Below, piece by piece: positions 1-10,115 of a stretch of 64,000 bases of DNA; position 1 is the first letter of the stretch; every line of letters begins with the position of its first letter. The DNA comes from Pseudomonas sp. P7548. Its GTDB lineage: Bacteria > Pseudomonadota > Gammaproteobacteria > Pseudomonadales > Pseudomonadaceae. Under the pieces are notes generated by a model, which saw nothing but the letters and a program-made list of their open reading frames with translations, was not told the DNA's origin and ran no database searches. The position numbers were made by a program, and so were the translations under genes. The stretch spans positions 62,001-126,000 of the forward strand of contig NZ_JACARO010000004.1 of the NCBI RefSeq assembly GCF_013386585.1, read 5' to 3'.

Positions 1-1957
<1,957 letters not shown>

Positions 1958-1960
1958 AGA

Positions 1961-2037
1961 CCGCTATCGCCGGCAAGCCGGCTCCTACATTTGGAATGCA
2001 TTCCCCTGTAGGAGCCGGCTTGCCGGCGATGGCATCA
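1961..2037. repeat. REPIN (inverted REP pair), TGTAGGAGC type
   Basis: Two inverted REP arms (about 1964-1989 and 2007-2032) built on TGTAGGAGCCGGCTTGCC with the continuation GGCGAT, separated by a short loop. It starts four bases after the DUF2069 stop, between two convergent genes, where it could form a strong hairpin in either transcript. REPINs of this kind are non-autonomous elements moved by RAYT transposases; no RAYT gene is in the window. Confidence 0.9.
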
Positions 2038-2045
2038 CCTCAATC

Positions 2046-2717
2046 TCAATGATTCACCGTATAAGCCAGCATCATCGACAGCTGGCACATCGGCCGCCCA
2101 CTCTCGGCATGCCACTGGTTGAACGCCCCCTGCACCGTCGCCAGATCCCGCAAGCTGGTGGGCACCTTGTCGATGATCTTCTGCGCGTTCAAAGCCGCCA
2201 CCACGTCATAACTCGGCACGAATGTATCCTTGCCCACCATGCGTAAGAAGCGCGGCGCCGACAGCCCGCCCAACTGGTGCCCGTGTTTGCTCAGGTACTT
2301 CCACAGCCCGACGATATCCGTCACCGGCCAGTCGGCGATAAAGGCACCGAAGCTGCCCTTCTCCTGCTGGATGTCGAGGATCATCTGCGCATTGCGCGGC
2401 ACGCTCTTGAGCTTGCCCAAGTGACGGATGATGCTGGTGTCCTGCATCAGTCGCTCCAAATGCTCGGCGCCCATCAGCACGACTTTTTCCGGGTCGAAGC
2501 CGAAAAACACTTTTTCGAACGCCGGCCACTTGGCATCCACCACGCTGTGCTTGAGCCCCGCGCGAAACACCCGTAGCGCCAGGGTGGACAGATAACGATC
2601 ATCGCTGATCTTGCGCAATTGCGCCGGGGTATGGGGTACAGGCAGGTGGGCTTCCAGCTCGGCCGCCGAACCAAAACGGTTCAGACAATATTCGTGCAGC
2701 CACTTGTAATCGCGCAT
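2046..2717 (-). CDS. DNA-3-methyladenine glycosylase I-like protein
   Basis: A 223-residue protein similar in its C-terminal half to Tag-type base-excision glycosylases, including the helix pair around DIVGLWKYLSKHG and the segment ESGRPMCQLSMMLAYTV. It lacks the N-terminal cysteine and histidine zinc ligands of E. coli Tag, so substrate range is uncertain; removal of 3-methyladenine from alkylated DNA is the family expectation. I chose the start at 2717 (MRDYKW) because AGGAG lies just before it; a start five codons earlier (2732) has no such site. The gene is convergent with DUF2069 and lies downstream of ttcA on the same strand, 67 bases away. Confidence 0.72.
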   Translation of the reverse strand: MRDYKWLHEYCLNRFGSAAELEAHLPVPHTPAQLRKISDDRYLSTLALRVFRAGLKHSVVDAKWPAFEKVFFGFDPEKVVLMGAEHLERLMQDTSIIRHLGKLKSVPRNAQMILDIQQEKGSFGAFIADWPVTDIVGLWKYLSKHGHQLGGLSAPRFLRMVGKDTFVPSYDVVAALNAQKIIDKVPTSLRDLATVQGAFNQWHAESGRPMCQLSMMLAYTVNH

Positions 2718-2784
2718 GCCCTCTCCTGGCAATGGAATTGAAAACGGCGCCCGCGAGCGCCGTGTGTCAGAGCATTGGAATCGC

Positions 2785-3609
2785 TCAGAGGTTCACAACA
2801 TTGACGAAGCGCGATGCGGCCGTCTCGTCGATCTTCAAGCTGGTGAAATCGAACAGGTTGCGGTCAGCCAACTGTGACGGCTGTACATTCTGAAGGCTGC
2901 GGAAAATGCTCTCGGTACGGCCCGGGGTCTTGCGTTCCCAGTCCACCAGCATCTCCTTGACCACCTGGCGCTGCAGGTTTTCCTGGGAGCCGCACAGGTT
3001 GCACGGGATGATCGGGAACTGCTTGAGGTCGGAGTAGGCCTGGATGTCCTTCTCGTTGCAATACGCCAGCGGGCGAATCACCACGTTGCGCCCGTCGTCG
3101 GCACGCAGCTTGGGCGGCATCGCCTTGAGGGAGCCGTTGAAGAACATATTGAGGAAAAAGGTCTCGACGATGTCGTCGCGGTGATGCCCCAGTGCCATTT
3201 TTGTTGCGCCGATTTCATCAGCGAACGTATAGAGCGTGCCACGGCGCAGGCGCGAGCACAGCGAGCAGGTGGTCTTGCCTTCAGGGATCAGTTCCTTGAC
3301 CACCGAATAGGTGTCTTTCTCGACGATGTGGTACTCCACGCCCAACTCTTTGAGGTAGGCCGGTAGCACATGCTCCGGGAAGCCCGGCTGTTTCTGGTCC
3401 ATGTTGACGGCGACGATCTCGAACTTGATCGGTGCGACCTTCTGCAGGTGCAACAGCACGTCGAGCATGGTGTAGCTGTCTTTGCCGCCGGAGAGGCAGA
3501 CCATGACCTTGTCGCCGTCCTCAATCATGTTGAAATCGGCGACCGCTTCACCGGCCAGGCGACGCAGGCGTTTTTGCAGTTTGTTCTGGTTGACCGTAAG
3601 AGTGCCCAT
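2785..3609 (-). CDS. ttcA: tRNA 2-thiocytidine(32) synthetase TtcA
   Basis: A 274-residue PP-loop ATPase. The PP-loop SGGKDS lies at residues 40-45, and two CxxC pairs (C115/C118 and C203/C206) are the ligands expected for the iron-sulfur cluster. TtcA adenylates C32 in certain tRNAs and replaces its oxygen with sulfur. The start at 3609 ([10 protein letters not shown]) gives the usual family length; an upstream ATG at 3690 would add 27 poorly conserved residues that run into the REP region. It needs an iron-sulfur cluster and a sulfur donor and does not depend on the Tus relay encoded further on. Confidence 0.95.
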   Translation of the reverse strand: MGTLTVNQNKLQKRLRRLAGEAVADFNMIEDGDKVMVCLSGGKDSYTMLDVLLHLQKVAPIKFEIVAVNMDQKQPGFPEHVLPAYLKELGVEYHIVEKDTYSVVKELIPEGKTTCSLCSRLRRGTLYTFADEIGATKMALGHHRDDIVETFFLNMFFNGSLKAMPPKLRADDGRNVVIRPLAYCNEKDIQAYSDLKQFPIIPCNLCGSQENLQRQVVKEMLVDWERKTPGRTESIFRSLQNVQPSQLADRNLFDFTSLKIDETAASRFVNVVNL

Positions 3610-3690
3610 GGCGCTTGGATCCGCTAGAGGTGTGTGACGAAAAGCGCAGCATTTTACGCAAAAATACTTCAATGGGCGACGCCGATCCAA

Positions 3691-3780
3691 TGTGGGAGCT
3701 GGCTTGCCTGCGAAAGCAGTGGGTCAGCCAGCTCATTTGTTTCTGACCCGCCGCTTTCGCAGGCAAGCCAGCTCCCACAT
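3691..3780. repeat. REPIN (inverted REP pair), GTGGGAGC type
   Basis: Arms at 3691-3717 and 3753-3780 (TGTGGGAGCTGGCTTGCC and its complement). The loop itself contains a second inverted repeat, GGGTCAG (3720-3726) with CTGACCC (3743-3749), so the whole element can fold into one long hairpin. It sits between the divergent ttcA and Yip1 genes, upstream of both, which is less common than the usual position at gene ends. Confidence 0.92.
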
Positions 3781-3980
3781 CGACCGTGGCAGTCCAGACA
3801 GACCTCGCCGCGATTAAGCCCCCCGTTTACAGCGCGATTTGCTCTAAAGCCCTACAGTTTTTCCGGTCATCACTTCCTATACTGCGACTTGAGGTCGCAC
3901 ATATATCCAGACCTTTGTGGCCATTTGGCCCGTGGGCGCTCCGATGGGGGGCGATGGTAATAACGACAGGAGTGACTGGC

Positions 3981-4583
3981 ATGATCCATCACGTCGTGGG
4001 GCTTTTTACCCATCCCGACCAGGAATGGCGGGAAATCCGTGGCGATAAAGAAGAAAGCATCGGCCACATGTACCTCACTCACACCCTGATTCTCGCGGCG
4101 ATCCCCGCCATATCAGCCTTTATCGGTACCACCCAGGTCGGTTGGGTCATCGGCAGCCGTGCGCCGGTGATGTTGACCCAGGAAAGCGCGTTATGGATGA
4201 CCCTCATGTCCTACGCGGCCATGCTCGGCGGCGTGGCGGTGATGGGTGCGTTCATCCACTGGATGGCGCGCACCTACGACGCCAACCCCAGCATGGCGCG
4301 CTGCGTCGCGTTTGCCACCTACACCGCCACCCCCCTGTTCATCGGTGGGTTGGCCGCGCTCTACCCGCATATGTGGCTGGGCATGATCGTGGGTACGGCG
4401 GCGATCTGCTACACGGTGTACCTGTTGTATGTGGGCCTGCCGACCTTCATGAACATCGACCCGGATGAGGGCTTCCTGTTTTCCAGCTCGGTATTGGCCG
4501 TGGGCCTGGTGGTGCTGGTGGCGATCATGGCGTTTACCGTGATCGTGTGGGGCCTGGGCGTGGGGCCGATCTACACCAACTAG
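3981..4583 (+). CDS. Yip1-family inner-membrane protein
   Basis: A 200-residue integral membrane protein with about five hydrophobic helices spread along its length and a cytoplasmic-looking N-terminus (MIHHVVGLFTHPDQEW). The pattern and length match bacterial Yip1-domain proteins, whose role is not established. AGGAG eight bases before the ATG at 3981 decides the start; an in-frame ATG at 3954 and longer upstream readings lack such a site. It is followed by a weak hairpin terminator and then by a SprT-like gene in the same direction. Confidence 0.8.
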   Translation: MIHHVVGLFTHPDQEWREIRGDKEESIGHMYLTHTLILAAIPAISAFIGTTQVGWVIGSRAPVMLTQESALWMTLMSYAAMLGGVAVMGAFIHWMARTYDANPSMARCVAFATYTATPLFIGGLAALYPHMWLGMIVGTAAICYTVYLLYVGLPTFMNIDPDEGFLFSSSVLAVGLVVLVAIMAFTVIVWGLGVGPIYTN

Positions 4584-4602
4584 CCAGTTTCAAACTGTGA
4601 GC

Positions 4603-4624
4603 AAGGCCACCGCAAGGTGGCTTT
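4603..4624 (+). terminator. Weak rho-independent terminator after the Yip1 gene
   Basis: GCCACC, loop GCAA, GGTGGC followed by only three T residues. It is placed 20 bases after the stop codon. The short T run makes it a weak candidate. Confidence 0.45.
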
Positions 4625-4712
4625 GTGCGTTATGCATGACCATTCGGCGCCTGACAGATTCGGAAACACCCAGCTTTGCGGCATACTGGAGGTCTCTGGA
4701 GATATGTAAAGC

Positions 4713-5207
4713 ATGCCCGAGCAACTCAATACCCGCGTCGAAGATTGTTTCCTACAAGCCGAATCCTTTTTCAAACGAAGTTTCAAACGCCCCCAGGTCA
4801 GCCTCAAGCTGCGGGGCCAGAAGGCCGGTGTCGCGCATTTGCACGAGAACCTGCTGCGTTTCAACCCACAGCTGTACCGTGAAAACACCCAGCACTTCCT
4901 CAAGCAGACCGTGGCCCACGAAGTGGCGCACCTGATCGCCCACCAATTATTTGGCGAGCGCATCCAGCCCCATGGCGAGGAATGGCAATTGATCATGCGT
5001 GGGGTCTACGAGCTGCCGCCTGATCGTTGCCACACCTATGAAGTGAAGCGCCGCCAGGTGACTCGCTATATCTACCGCTGCCCGTGTGCGGACAGTGATT
5101 TTCCGTTTTCGTCGCAGCGCCATGGGCTCGTCGCTCAGGGGCGGCGGTATTTGTGTCGGCGGTGCCGGCAGACCTTGGTGTTTACCGGGGAAACCCGGGT
5201 GGAATGA
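4713..5207 (+). CDS. SprT-like zinc metalloprotease-family protein
   Basis: A 164-residue protein with the zinc metallopeptidase motif HEVAH at residues 69-73 and a further histidine at 77, followed by a C-terminal zinc-ribbon made of CPC and CRRC pairs. This is the SprT/SprT-like layout, related to the protease domain of Spartan, which cuts DNA-protein crosslinks in eukaryotes; the bacterial proteins' substrates are not well defined. Length is as usual for the family. It stands alone and ends eight bases before a REPIN, with a convergent gene on the other side. Confidence 0.85.
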   Translation: MPEQLNTRVEDCFLQAESFFKRSFKRPQVSLKLRGQKAGVAHLHENLLRFNPQLYRENTQHFLKQTVAHEVAHLIAHQLFGERIQPHGEEWQLIMRGVYELPPDRCHTYEVKRRQVTRYIYRCPCADSDFPFSSQRHGLVAQGRRYLCRRCRQTLVFTGETRVE

Positions 5208-5214
5208 CCTTCTC

Positions 5215-5280
5215 TGTAGGAGCTGGCTTGCCGGCGATTGCGCCCTCAAGATCGCCATCGCCGGCAAGCCGGTTCCTACA
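5215..5280. repeat. REPIN, TGTAGGAGC type, overlapping the racemase stop codon
   Basis: Arms at 5215-5238 (TGTAGGAGCTGGCTTGCC..) and 5257-5280 with a short loop. It lies between the convergent SprT-like and CaiB/BaiF genes. Its last five bases overlap the end of the latter: the stop codon (CTA on the plus strand, 5276-5278) is part of the REP terminus CCTACA. Confidence 0.9.
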
Positions 5281-6439
5281 GGATTGCGCCGGTTTGCCGC
5301 CAGGCATCTATCTGCTGAACACTGAAACCCAGCTCTGCCAGCACTTCATCCGTGTGCGCCCCCACGGCGGCCCCAATATGCTTGGGGGCTGGCAAACCCT
5401 CGGAAAATTTCAACGGGCAAGCAATTTGCGCCTGGGTCGACCCATCCCCCCTCGGCACCTGGCTCACCAGCTGCCGCGCCTTGAGCTGTGGATGCGCCAC
5501 AGCCTCACTCAAGCTCAACACCGGCTCCACGCACGCATCCACCCCGGCGAACAGCTCACACAGCTCATCAAAGCTGCGCTTCTCAAATTCAACCTGCAGC
5601 GCGGCCTTGAGTTTGGGTGACAAGCCCAGCGCCGCCAACTCCGGCCGCCCCAACGCCTCGCAGAGCTGCTGCATGAACGCCGGCTCCAGGCTGCCCACCG
5701 ACATCCAGCGCCCATCCCGCGAGCGGTAGTAGTCATAGAAACTGCCGCCGTTCAGCACATGGTTTTCCCGCGCCGGCGCTACCCCGCACGCCAGGTAGCC
5801 TGCGCCGACCATGGCGTTCAAGCTGAACGAGCAATCGGTCATGCTCACATCCAGGTACTGGCCCACCCCGCTCTGTTGCCGGGCGATGACCGCGGCCAGC
5901 AATCCCACCACCGCATGCAACGAGCCCCCGCCCACATCCGCCAGTTGTACGCCCAGCGGCACCGGCCCGCTGTCCTCGCGCCCGGTGTAGCTGGCCACCC
6001 CCGCCAGCGCCAGGTAATTGATGTCGTGCCCGGCGCGGTCCTTGTAGGGGCCGGTCTGGCCATAACCGGTGATCGACACATAAATCAGCCCGGGGTTGAT
6101 CGCCTTCAGCGCCTCATACCCCAGGCCCAGGCGCTCCATCACGCCGGGCCGGAACTGCTCCAAGACGATGTCGTATTCCTTGACCAGCGCGCGCACGATC
6201 TCCAGCGCCTCGGCCTGTTTGAGGTCCAGCGCCAGGCTGCGTTTGTTGCGATTGAGGTAGGCGTGGCTCGCCGAAGTGCCGCGGTCGTGGGGCGGCAACA
6301 CCCGCAGCAAGTCCGGGCGTGTGGGCGATTCGATACGCAGCACCTCGGCGCCCATGTCCGCCAGCATCAACGACGCAAACGGGCCGGGCAGCAAGGTGGA
6401 GAAATCCAGTACTTTGAGGGACGCCAAGGGACCTGACAT
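5276..6439 (-). CDS. CaiB/BaiF family CoA-transferase, alpha-methylacyl-CoA racemase-like
   Basis: A 387-residue class III CoA-transferase fold protein. The segment AGHDINYLALAGV and the following LADVGGGS carry the histidine and aspartate pair used by alpha-methylacyl-CoA racemases, which invert the alpha-methyl centre of acyl-CoA esters; true CoA-transferases of the family use a single aspartate instead, so the racemase reading is favoured. The start at 6439 (MSGPLASLKV) has GGAG just upstream; an ATG ten codons earlier is possible. No fatty-acid or acyl-CoA genes neighbour it, so the substrate is unknown. It is divergent from the tus operon with a 157-base gap. Confidence 0.85.
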   Translation of the reverse strand: MSGPLASLKVLDFSTLLPGPFASLMLADMGAEVLRIESPTRPDLLRVLPPHDRGTSASHAYLNRNKRSLALDLKQAEALEIVRALVKEYDIVLEQFRPGVMERLGLGYEALKAINPGLIYVSITGYGQTGPYKDRAGHDINYLALAGVASYTGREDSGPVPLGVQLADVGGGSLHAVVGLLAAVIARQQSGVGQYLDVSMTDCSFSLNAMVGAGYLACGVAPARENHVLNGGSFYDYYRSRDGRWMSVGSLEPAFMQQLCEALGRPELAALGLSPKLKAALQVEFEKRSFDELCELFAGVDACVEPVLSLSEAVAHPQLKARQLVSQVPRGDGSTQAQIACPLKFSEGLPAPKHIGAAVGAHTDEVLAELGFSVQQIDAWRQTGAIL

Positions 6440-6596
6440 GGGCACTCCAATTCCGTTTCGGGTGCCCACAGACTAGGCAGCCTTGGGCCCGTCGGCAATC
6501 GCCGGAACGGTCAGCGACAGTGACCGTTTTGATCACGGCGGGCTTTTTCGTGGCGGCGGCTTTATCATTGGCCCACGTTTGCTGGCAGAGTGTTCC

Positions 6597-6989
6597 ATGA
6601 AGTTTGCAATTGCCCTGTTTTCCGCCGCCCATGCGCCCTCCTCGCGCCGCGCCTTGCTGTTTGCCAAGGCCGCGCTGGCCGGCGGGCATGAGATCGTGCG
6701 GCTGTTTTTCTATCAGGACGGCGTGTACAGCGCTTCCAACGCCATCGTCGCCCCTCAGGACGAGCAAGACATCGCCCGCCAATGGCGCGAATTTGTCAGC
6801 GAGCACAGCCTCGACGGCGTGGTGTGCATCGCCGCCGCCCTGCGCCGTGGCGTGCTCAACCAGGAGGAAGCCACGCGTTATCAACGCAGCGCGGTGAACC
6901 TGGAAGCGCCGTGGGCGCTCTCCGGCCTGGGGCAGTTGCACGATGCTGCGCAGGTCGCCGACCGCCTGATCTGCTTTGGAGGGCCGTGA
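6597..6989 (+). CDS. tusD: Sulfurtransferase complex subunit TusD
   Basis: A 130-residue DsrE-fold protein (MKFAIALFSAAHAPSSRRAL). The cysteine in the segment VVCIAAALRRGV is placed like the persulfide-carrying cysteine of E. coli TusD. TusBCD forms a hexamer that receives sulfur from TusA and hands it to TusE, for 2-thiolation of the wobble uridine by MnmA. It is the first of five genes with overlapping or nearly touching ends. The start at 6597 removes an upstream extension that covers the promoter region. Confidence 0.93.
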   Translation: MKFAIALFSAAHAPSSRRALLFAKAALAGGHEIVRLFFYQDGVYSASNAIVAPQDEQDIARQWREFVSEHSLDGVVCIAAALRRGVLNQEEATRYQRSAVNLEAPWALSGLGQLHDAAQVADRLICFGGP

Positions 6990-6990
6990 G

Positions 6991-7341
6991 ATGTCCAAAT
7001 CCTTATTGGTGATCAGTCGCCAGGCGCCCTGGTCCGGTCCGAGTGCGCGGGAAGCCCTGGACATCGTGCTGGCCGGTGGCGCCTTCGATCTGCCGATCGG
7101 CCTGCTGTTCATGGATGACGGCGTGTTCCAGCTCGCACCGCACCAGAATGCCAAGGCCGTACAACAGAAGGACCTCAGCGCCAACCTGCAGGCATTGGGG
7201 CTGTTCGGCATCGACGACGTATTTGTCTGCCGTCATAGCATGGCCGTGCGTGGCTTGACGCCGCCCACCGAGGCGCAACCATTGAGCAACGAAGCCATTT
7301 CCGAATTGATTGACCGTTACGACCAGGTGATTACCCTCTGA
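6991..7341 (+). CDS. tusC: Sulfurtransferase complex subunit TusC
   Basis: A 116-residue DsrF-type subunit starting MSKSLLVISRQAPW, one base after the tusD stop. It has the alternating strand-helix pattern of the DsrE fold and the segment MDDGVFQL typical of TusC. It acts structurally in the TusBCD sulfur carrier. Its stop codon overlaps the tusB start (TGATG). The upstream in-frame ATG at 6976 lies within tusD and is not preferred. Confidence 0.92.
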   Translation: MSKSLLVISRQAPWSGPSAREALDIVLAGGAFDLPIGLLFMDDGVFQLAPHQNAKAVQQKDLSANLQALGLFGIDDVFVCRHSMAVRGLTPPTEAQPLSNEAISELIDRYDQVITL

Positions 7342-7619
7342 TGTCGACTTTACACGTGGTGTCTCACTCGCCGTTTTCCGATAGCCGTCTCGACAGCTGC
7401 CTGCGTATCTGCGGCACCGAGGACGCAATCCTGCTGTGCGGCGACGGCGCCTACGGGCTCCATGCCCCCGCCCTGCACACCAAGGGCGTGAAGGTGTTTG
7501 TGCTGGCCGAAGACATGCAGGCACGTAACCTGCCCCTGCCGGACTGGGCCGACAGCGTCGACTACCCGGGCTTCGTGCAGTTGTCGATCGACTACGACAA
7601 GGTCAACACCTGGCTATGA
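7341..7619 (+). CDS. tusB: Sulfurtransferase complex subunit TusB
   Basis: A 92-residue DsrH-family protein, the smallest TusBCD subunit, with the N-terminus STLHVVSHSPF and the segment DAILLCGDGAYG. It overlaps tusC by one base at its start and tusE by four bases (ATGA) at its end, so all subunits are made from one message in fixed proportion. Confidence 0.91.
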   Translation: MSTLHVVSHSPFSDSRLDSCLRICGTEDAILLCGDGAYGLHAPALHTKGVKVFVLAEDMQARNLPLPDWADSVDYPGFVQLSIDYDKVNTWL

Positions 7620-7951
7620 ACACCCTGACCGTAGGCGAACACACCCTTGAGCTGGACAAGGACGGCTACCTCGTCGACCTCAACCAATGGTCTGCCGACG
7701 TGGCCAACGCCCTGGCCGCCGCCGAGTCCCTGGAGCTGACCCCGGCCCACTGGGAAATCCTCGAACTGCTGCGCGGTTTCTACGCCGAGTTCCAGCTGTC
7801 CCCGGCCACGCGCCCGCTGATCAAGTACACCGCCTTGAAGCTCGGCCCGGAAAAGGGCAACAGCCTGCACCTCAACAAACTGTTCAACGGCACTCCCGCC
7901 AAACTCGCCGCCAAGCTGGCGGGCCTGCCCAGGCCGACGAATTGCTTATGA
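7616..7951 (+). CDS. tusE: Sulfur carrier TusE (DsrC family)
   Basis: A 111-residue DsrC/TusE protein. The C-terminal arm ends PRPTNCL, so the penultimate residue is the cysteine that carries the persulfide passed to MnmA. DsrC-type dissimilatory proteins have a second arm cysteine ten residues earlier; here that position is not a cysteine, which fits the tRNA-thiolation form. The stop overlaps the start of the next gene by four bases. Confidence 0.94.
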   Translation: MNTLTVGEHTLELDKDGYLVDLNQWSADVANALAAAESLELTPAHWEILELLRGFYAEFQLSPATRPLIKYTALKLGPEKGNSLHLNKLFNGTPAKLAAKLAGLPRPTNCL

Positions 7952-8949
7952 CCGACTTTGCCCCGCTGACCCTACAAACCCCGGCCGAACACCCGTTTGC
8001 GCAGTTCGTGCGCATCCTGGGCAAAGGCAAGCGCGGCGCGCGCAACCTCACCCGCGAGGAAGCCCGCGAAGCCATGGGCATGCTGCTCGATGAAAAAGTC
8101 GAAGACACCCAGCTCAGCGCCTTCCTGATGCTGCTGCGCCACAAGGAAGAAAGCCCGGAAGAACTCGCCGGCTTCACCGAAGCCGTGCGCGAACGCCTCG
8201 ACGCCCCGGCGTTGAACGTGGATATCGACTGGCCGACCTACGCCGGCAAGAAGCGCCACCTGCCGTGGTACCTGCTGGCGGCCAAATGCCTGGCACAGAA
8301 CGGCGTGCGCATCCTCATGCACGGCGGCGGCGCGCACACGGCCGGTCGGCTGTACACCGAACAATTGCTGGAAGGTTTGCAGATCCCGCTGTGCCGCACT
8401 TGGCAGCAGGTCGAGGCGGCCTATGAGCATGGCAACCTGGCGTTTATCCCGCTGGGCGACTGGGCACCGCAACTGCAACGCATGATCGATTTGCGCAACA
8501 CCCTGGGCCTGCGCTCGCCGATCCACTCCCTGGCGCGCCTGCTCAACCCGCTGAATGCGCGCCTGGGCCTGCAAAGCATCTTTCACCCGGGCTATCAGGG
8601 CGTGCACCGCGATGCCAGCGGCCTGCTGGGCGATAACGTGATTGTGGTGAAAGGCGATGGCGGCGAAATCGAGATCAATCCCGACTCCGCCAGCCATCTG
8701 TACGGCACCACCGGTGGCGAAAGCTGGGACGAAGAATGGCCTGCCCTCTCCGCACAGCGCCACGTCAAGCCGGCGGCGCTGGATCCCGAACACCTCAAGG
8801 CCCTGTGGCGTGGCGATGTCGAAGACAGCTACCCGCAATTGGCCCTGATCGCCACCATGGCCCTGGCCTTGCGTGGCCTCGGTCACCCGCGGGAACAGGC
8901 GTTCGTGCTGGCCCAGCAGTACTGGGACGCGCGGGATAAATCGATTTAA
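7948..8949 (+). CDS. ybiB: TrpD2/YbiB-type glycosyltransferase-fold protein
   Basis: A 333-residue protein with the anthranilate phosphoribosyltransferase fold: a helical N-terminal domain (roughly residues 14-80, with LTREEAREAMGMLL and SAFLMLLRHKEE) and a larger domain containing the phosphate-loop region MHGGGAHTAGR. It differs from true TrpD enzymes, and the E. coli homologue YbiB is reported to bind nucleic acid rather than to act in tryptophan synthesis. It overlaps tusE by four bases and is the last gene of the tus operon, which suggests a role tied to tRNA or RNA modification; that link is an inference. Confidence 0.82.
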   Translation: MTDFAPLTLQTPAEHPFAQFVRILGKGKRGARNLTREEAREAMGMLLDEKVEDTQLSAFLMLLRHKEESPEELAGFTEAVRERLDAPALNVDIDWPTYAGKKRHLPWYLLAAKCLAQNGVRILMHGGGAHTAGRLYTEQLLEGLQIPLCRTWQQVEAAYEHGNLAFIPLGDWAPQLQRMIDLRNTLGLRSPIHSLARLLNPLNARLGLQSIFHPGYQGVHRDASGLLGDNVIVVKGDGGEIEINPDSASHLYGTTGGESWDEEWPALSAQRHVKPAALDPEHLKALWRGDVEDSYPQLALIATMALALRGLGHPREQAFVLAQQYWDARDKSI

Positions 8950-9037
8950 TCGATTATTCACGCCCGGTCTTTGCGCTTTTAAATCGAACTCAGCCCTTTA
9001 GACTGGCCTCCAACGCTTATTAGCCGAGGAGCCAGTC

Positions 9038-10066
9038 ATGGGCTTGCTGATCGAAGGACACTGGAAAGACCAGTGGTACGAAAGTAGCGCCGATGGCGCA
9101 TTCCAACGCGAACAGGCACAACGCCGGAACTGGGTCACCGCCGACGGCGCGCCCGGCCCGAGCGGCGAAGGCGGCTTCAAGGCCGAGGCCGGCCGCTATC
9201 ACCTGTATGTATCCCTGGCCTGCCCTTGGGCCCATCGCACCCTGATCCTGCGCAAGCTCAAGGGCCTGGAAGACCTAATCGACGTGTCGGTGGTCAGTTG
9301 GCTGATGCTGGAGAACGGCTGGACCTTCGACAAGGCCCACGGCTCCACCGGCGACACGCTGGATGACTTCAATTTCATGCACCAACGCTACACCGCCGAT
9401 AACGCCGATTACACCGGCCGCGTCACGGTGCCGGTGCTGTGGGACAAAAAGCTCAAGCGCATCGTGAGCAACGAGTCGGCGGAGATCGTCCGCATGTTCA
9501 ATAGCGCCTTCAACGGCCTGACCGGCAACACCCTGGACTTCTACCCCGAGGCCTTGCGCCCGACCATCGACGCCCTGAACGAGCGCATCTACCCCGCCGT
9601 GAACAACGGCGTGTACCGCGCAGGCTTCGCCACGTCGCAGCAGGCGTATGAGCGTGCGTTTGATGATGTGTTTGCCGAGCTGGATCACCTGGAACAGCAC
9701 CTGGGCGAGCATCGTTACCTGGCCGGTGAGTACCTGACCGAAGCCGACGTGCGCCTGTTCACCACGCTGATTCGCTTTGATGCGGTGTATTACGGGCACT
9801 TCAAATGCAACCTGCGCAGGATTGCGGATTATCCGAACCTGTCGAACTGGTTAAGGGAAATGTATCAGTGGCCGGGAGTGGCCGAGACGGTGGATTTTGC
9901 GCACATCAAGGGGCATTACTACGCGAGCCATCGCACGATCAATCCGACGGGGATTGTGCCTAAAGGGCCCTCGCAATCGTTCGATACCCAGCACAACCGC
10001 GAACGATTAAACGGTAAATCTGTAGTGAGCGGGCTTGCCCCGCGCGGCGATATACCAGGCGCCTAG
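9038..10066 (+). CDS. Glutathionyl-hydroquinone reductase-like GST (YqjG/ECM4 family)
   Basis: A 342-residue glutathione transferase of the Xi class. The motif ACPWAHR places the catalytic cysteine at residue 62, and the C-terminal helical domain contains the family segment YLAGEYLTEADVRLFTTLIRFD. Such enzymes remove glutathione from glutathionylated hydroquinones. The last 14 or so residues (from about 328) are read from a REP element, and the stop codon lies in the loop of that REPIN; the protein is therefore a little longer than E. coli YqjG. It has its own promoter region and no evident operon partner. Confidence 0.88.
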   Translation: MGLLIEGHWKDQWYESSADGAFQREQAQRRNWVTADGAPGPSGEGGFKAEAGRYHLYVSLACPWAHRTLILRKLKGLEDLIDVSVVSWLMLENGWTFDKAHGSTGDTLDDFNFMHQRYTADNADYTGRVTVPVLWDKKLKRIVSNESAEIVRMFNSAFNGLTGNTLDFYPEALRPTIDALNERIYPAVNNGVYRAGFATSQQAYERAFDDVFAELDHLEQHLGEHRYLAGEYLTEADVRLFTTLIRFDAVYYGHFKCNLRRIADYPNLSNWLREMYQWPGVAETVDFAHIKGHYYASHRTINPTGIVPKGPSQSFDTQHNRERLNGKSVVSGLAPRGDIPGA

Positions 10067-10111
10067 AGTCTGCCTGACACACTGCGGCGCGGGGCAAGCC
10101 CGCTCACTACA
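10021..10111. repeat. REPIN, GTAGTGAGCGGGC type, overlapping the GST gene end
   Basis: Arms at 10021-10050 (TGTAGTGAGCGGGCTTGCCC..) and 10084-10111. The first arm lies inside the coding sequence of the GST-family gene and supplies its C-terminal codons. The second arm ends four bases before the stop codon of the convergent cysG gene. It is the only element between the two genes and may double as their terminator. Confidence 0.92.
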
Positions 10112-10115
10112 AGGT

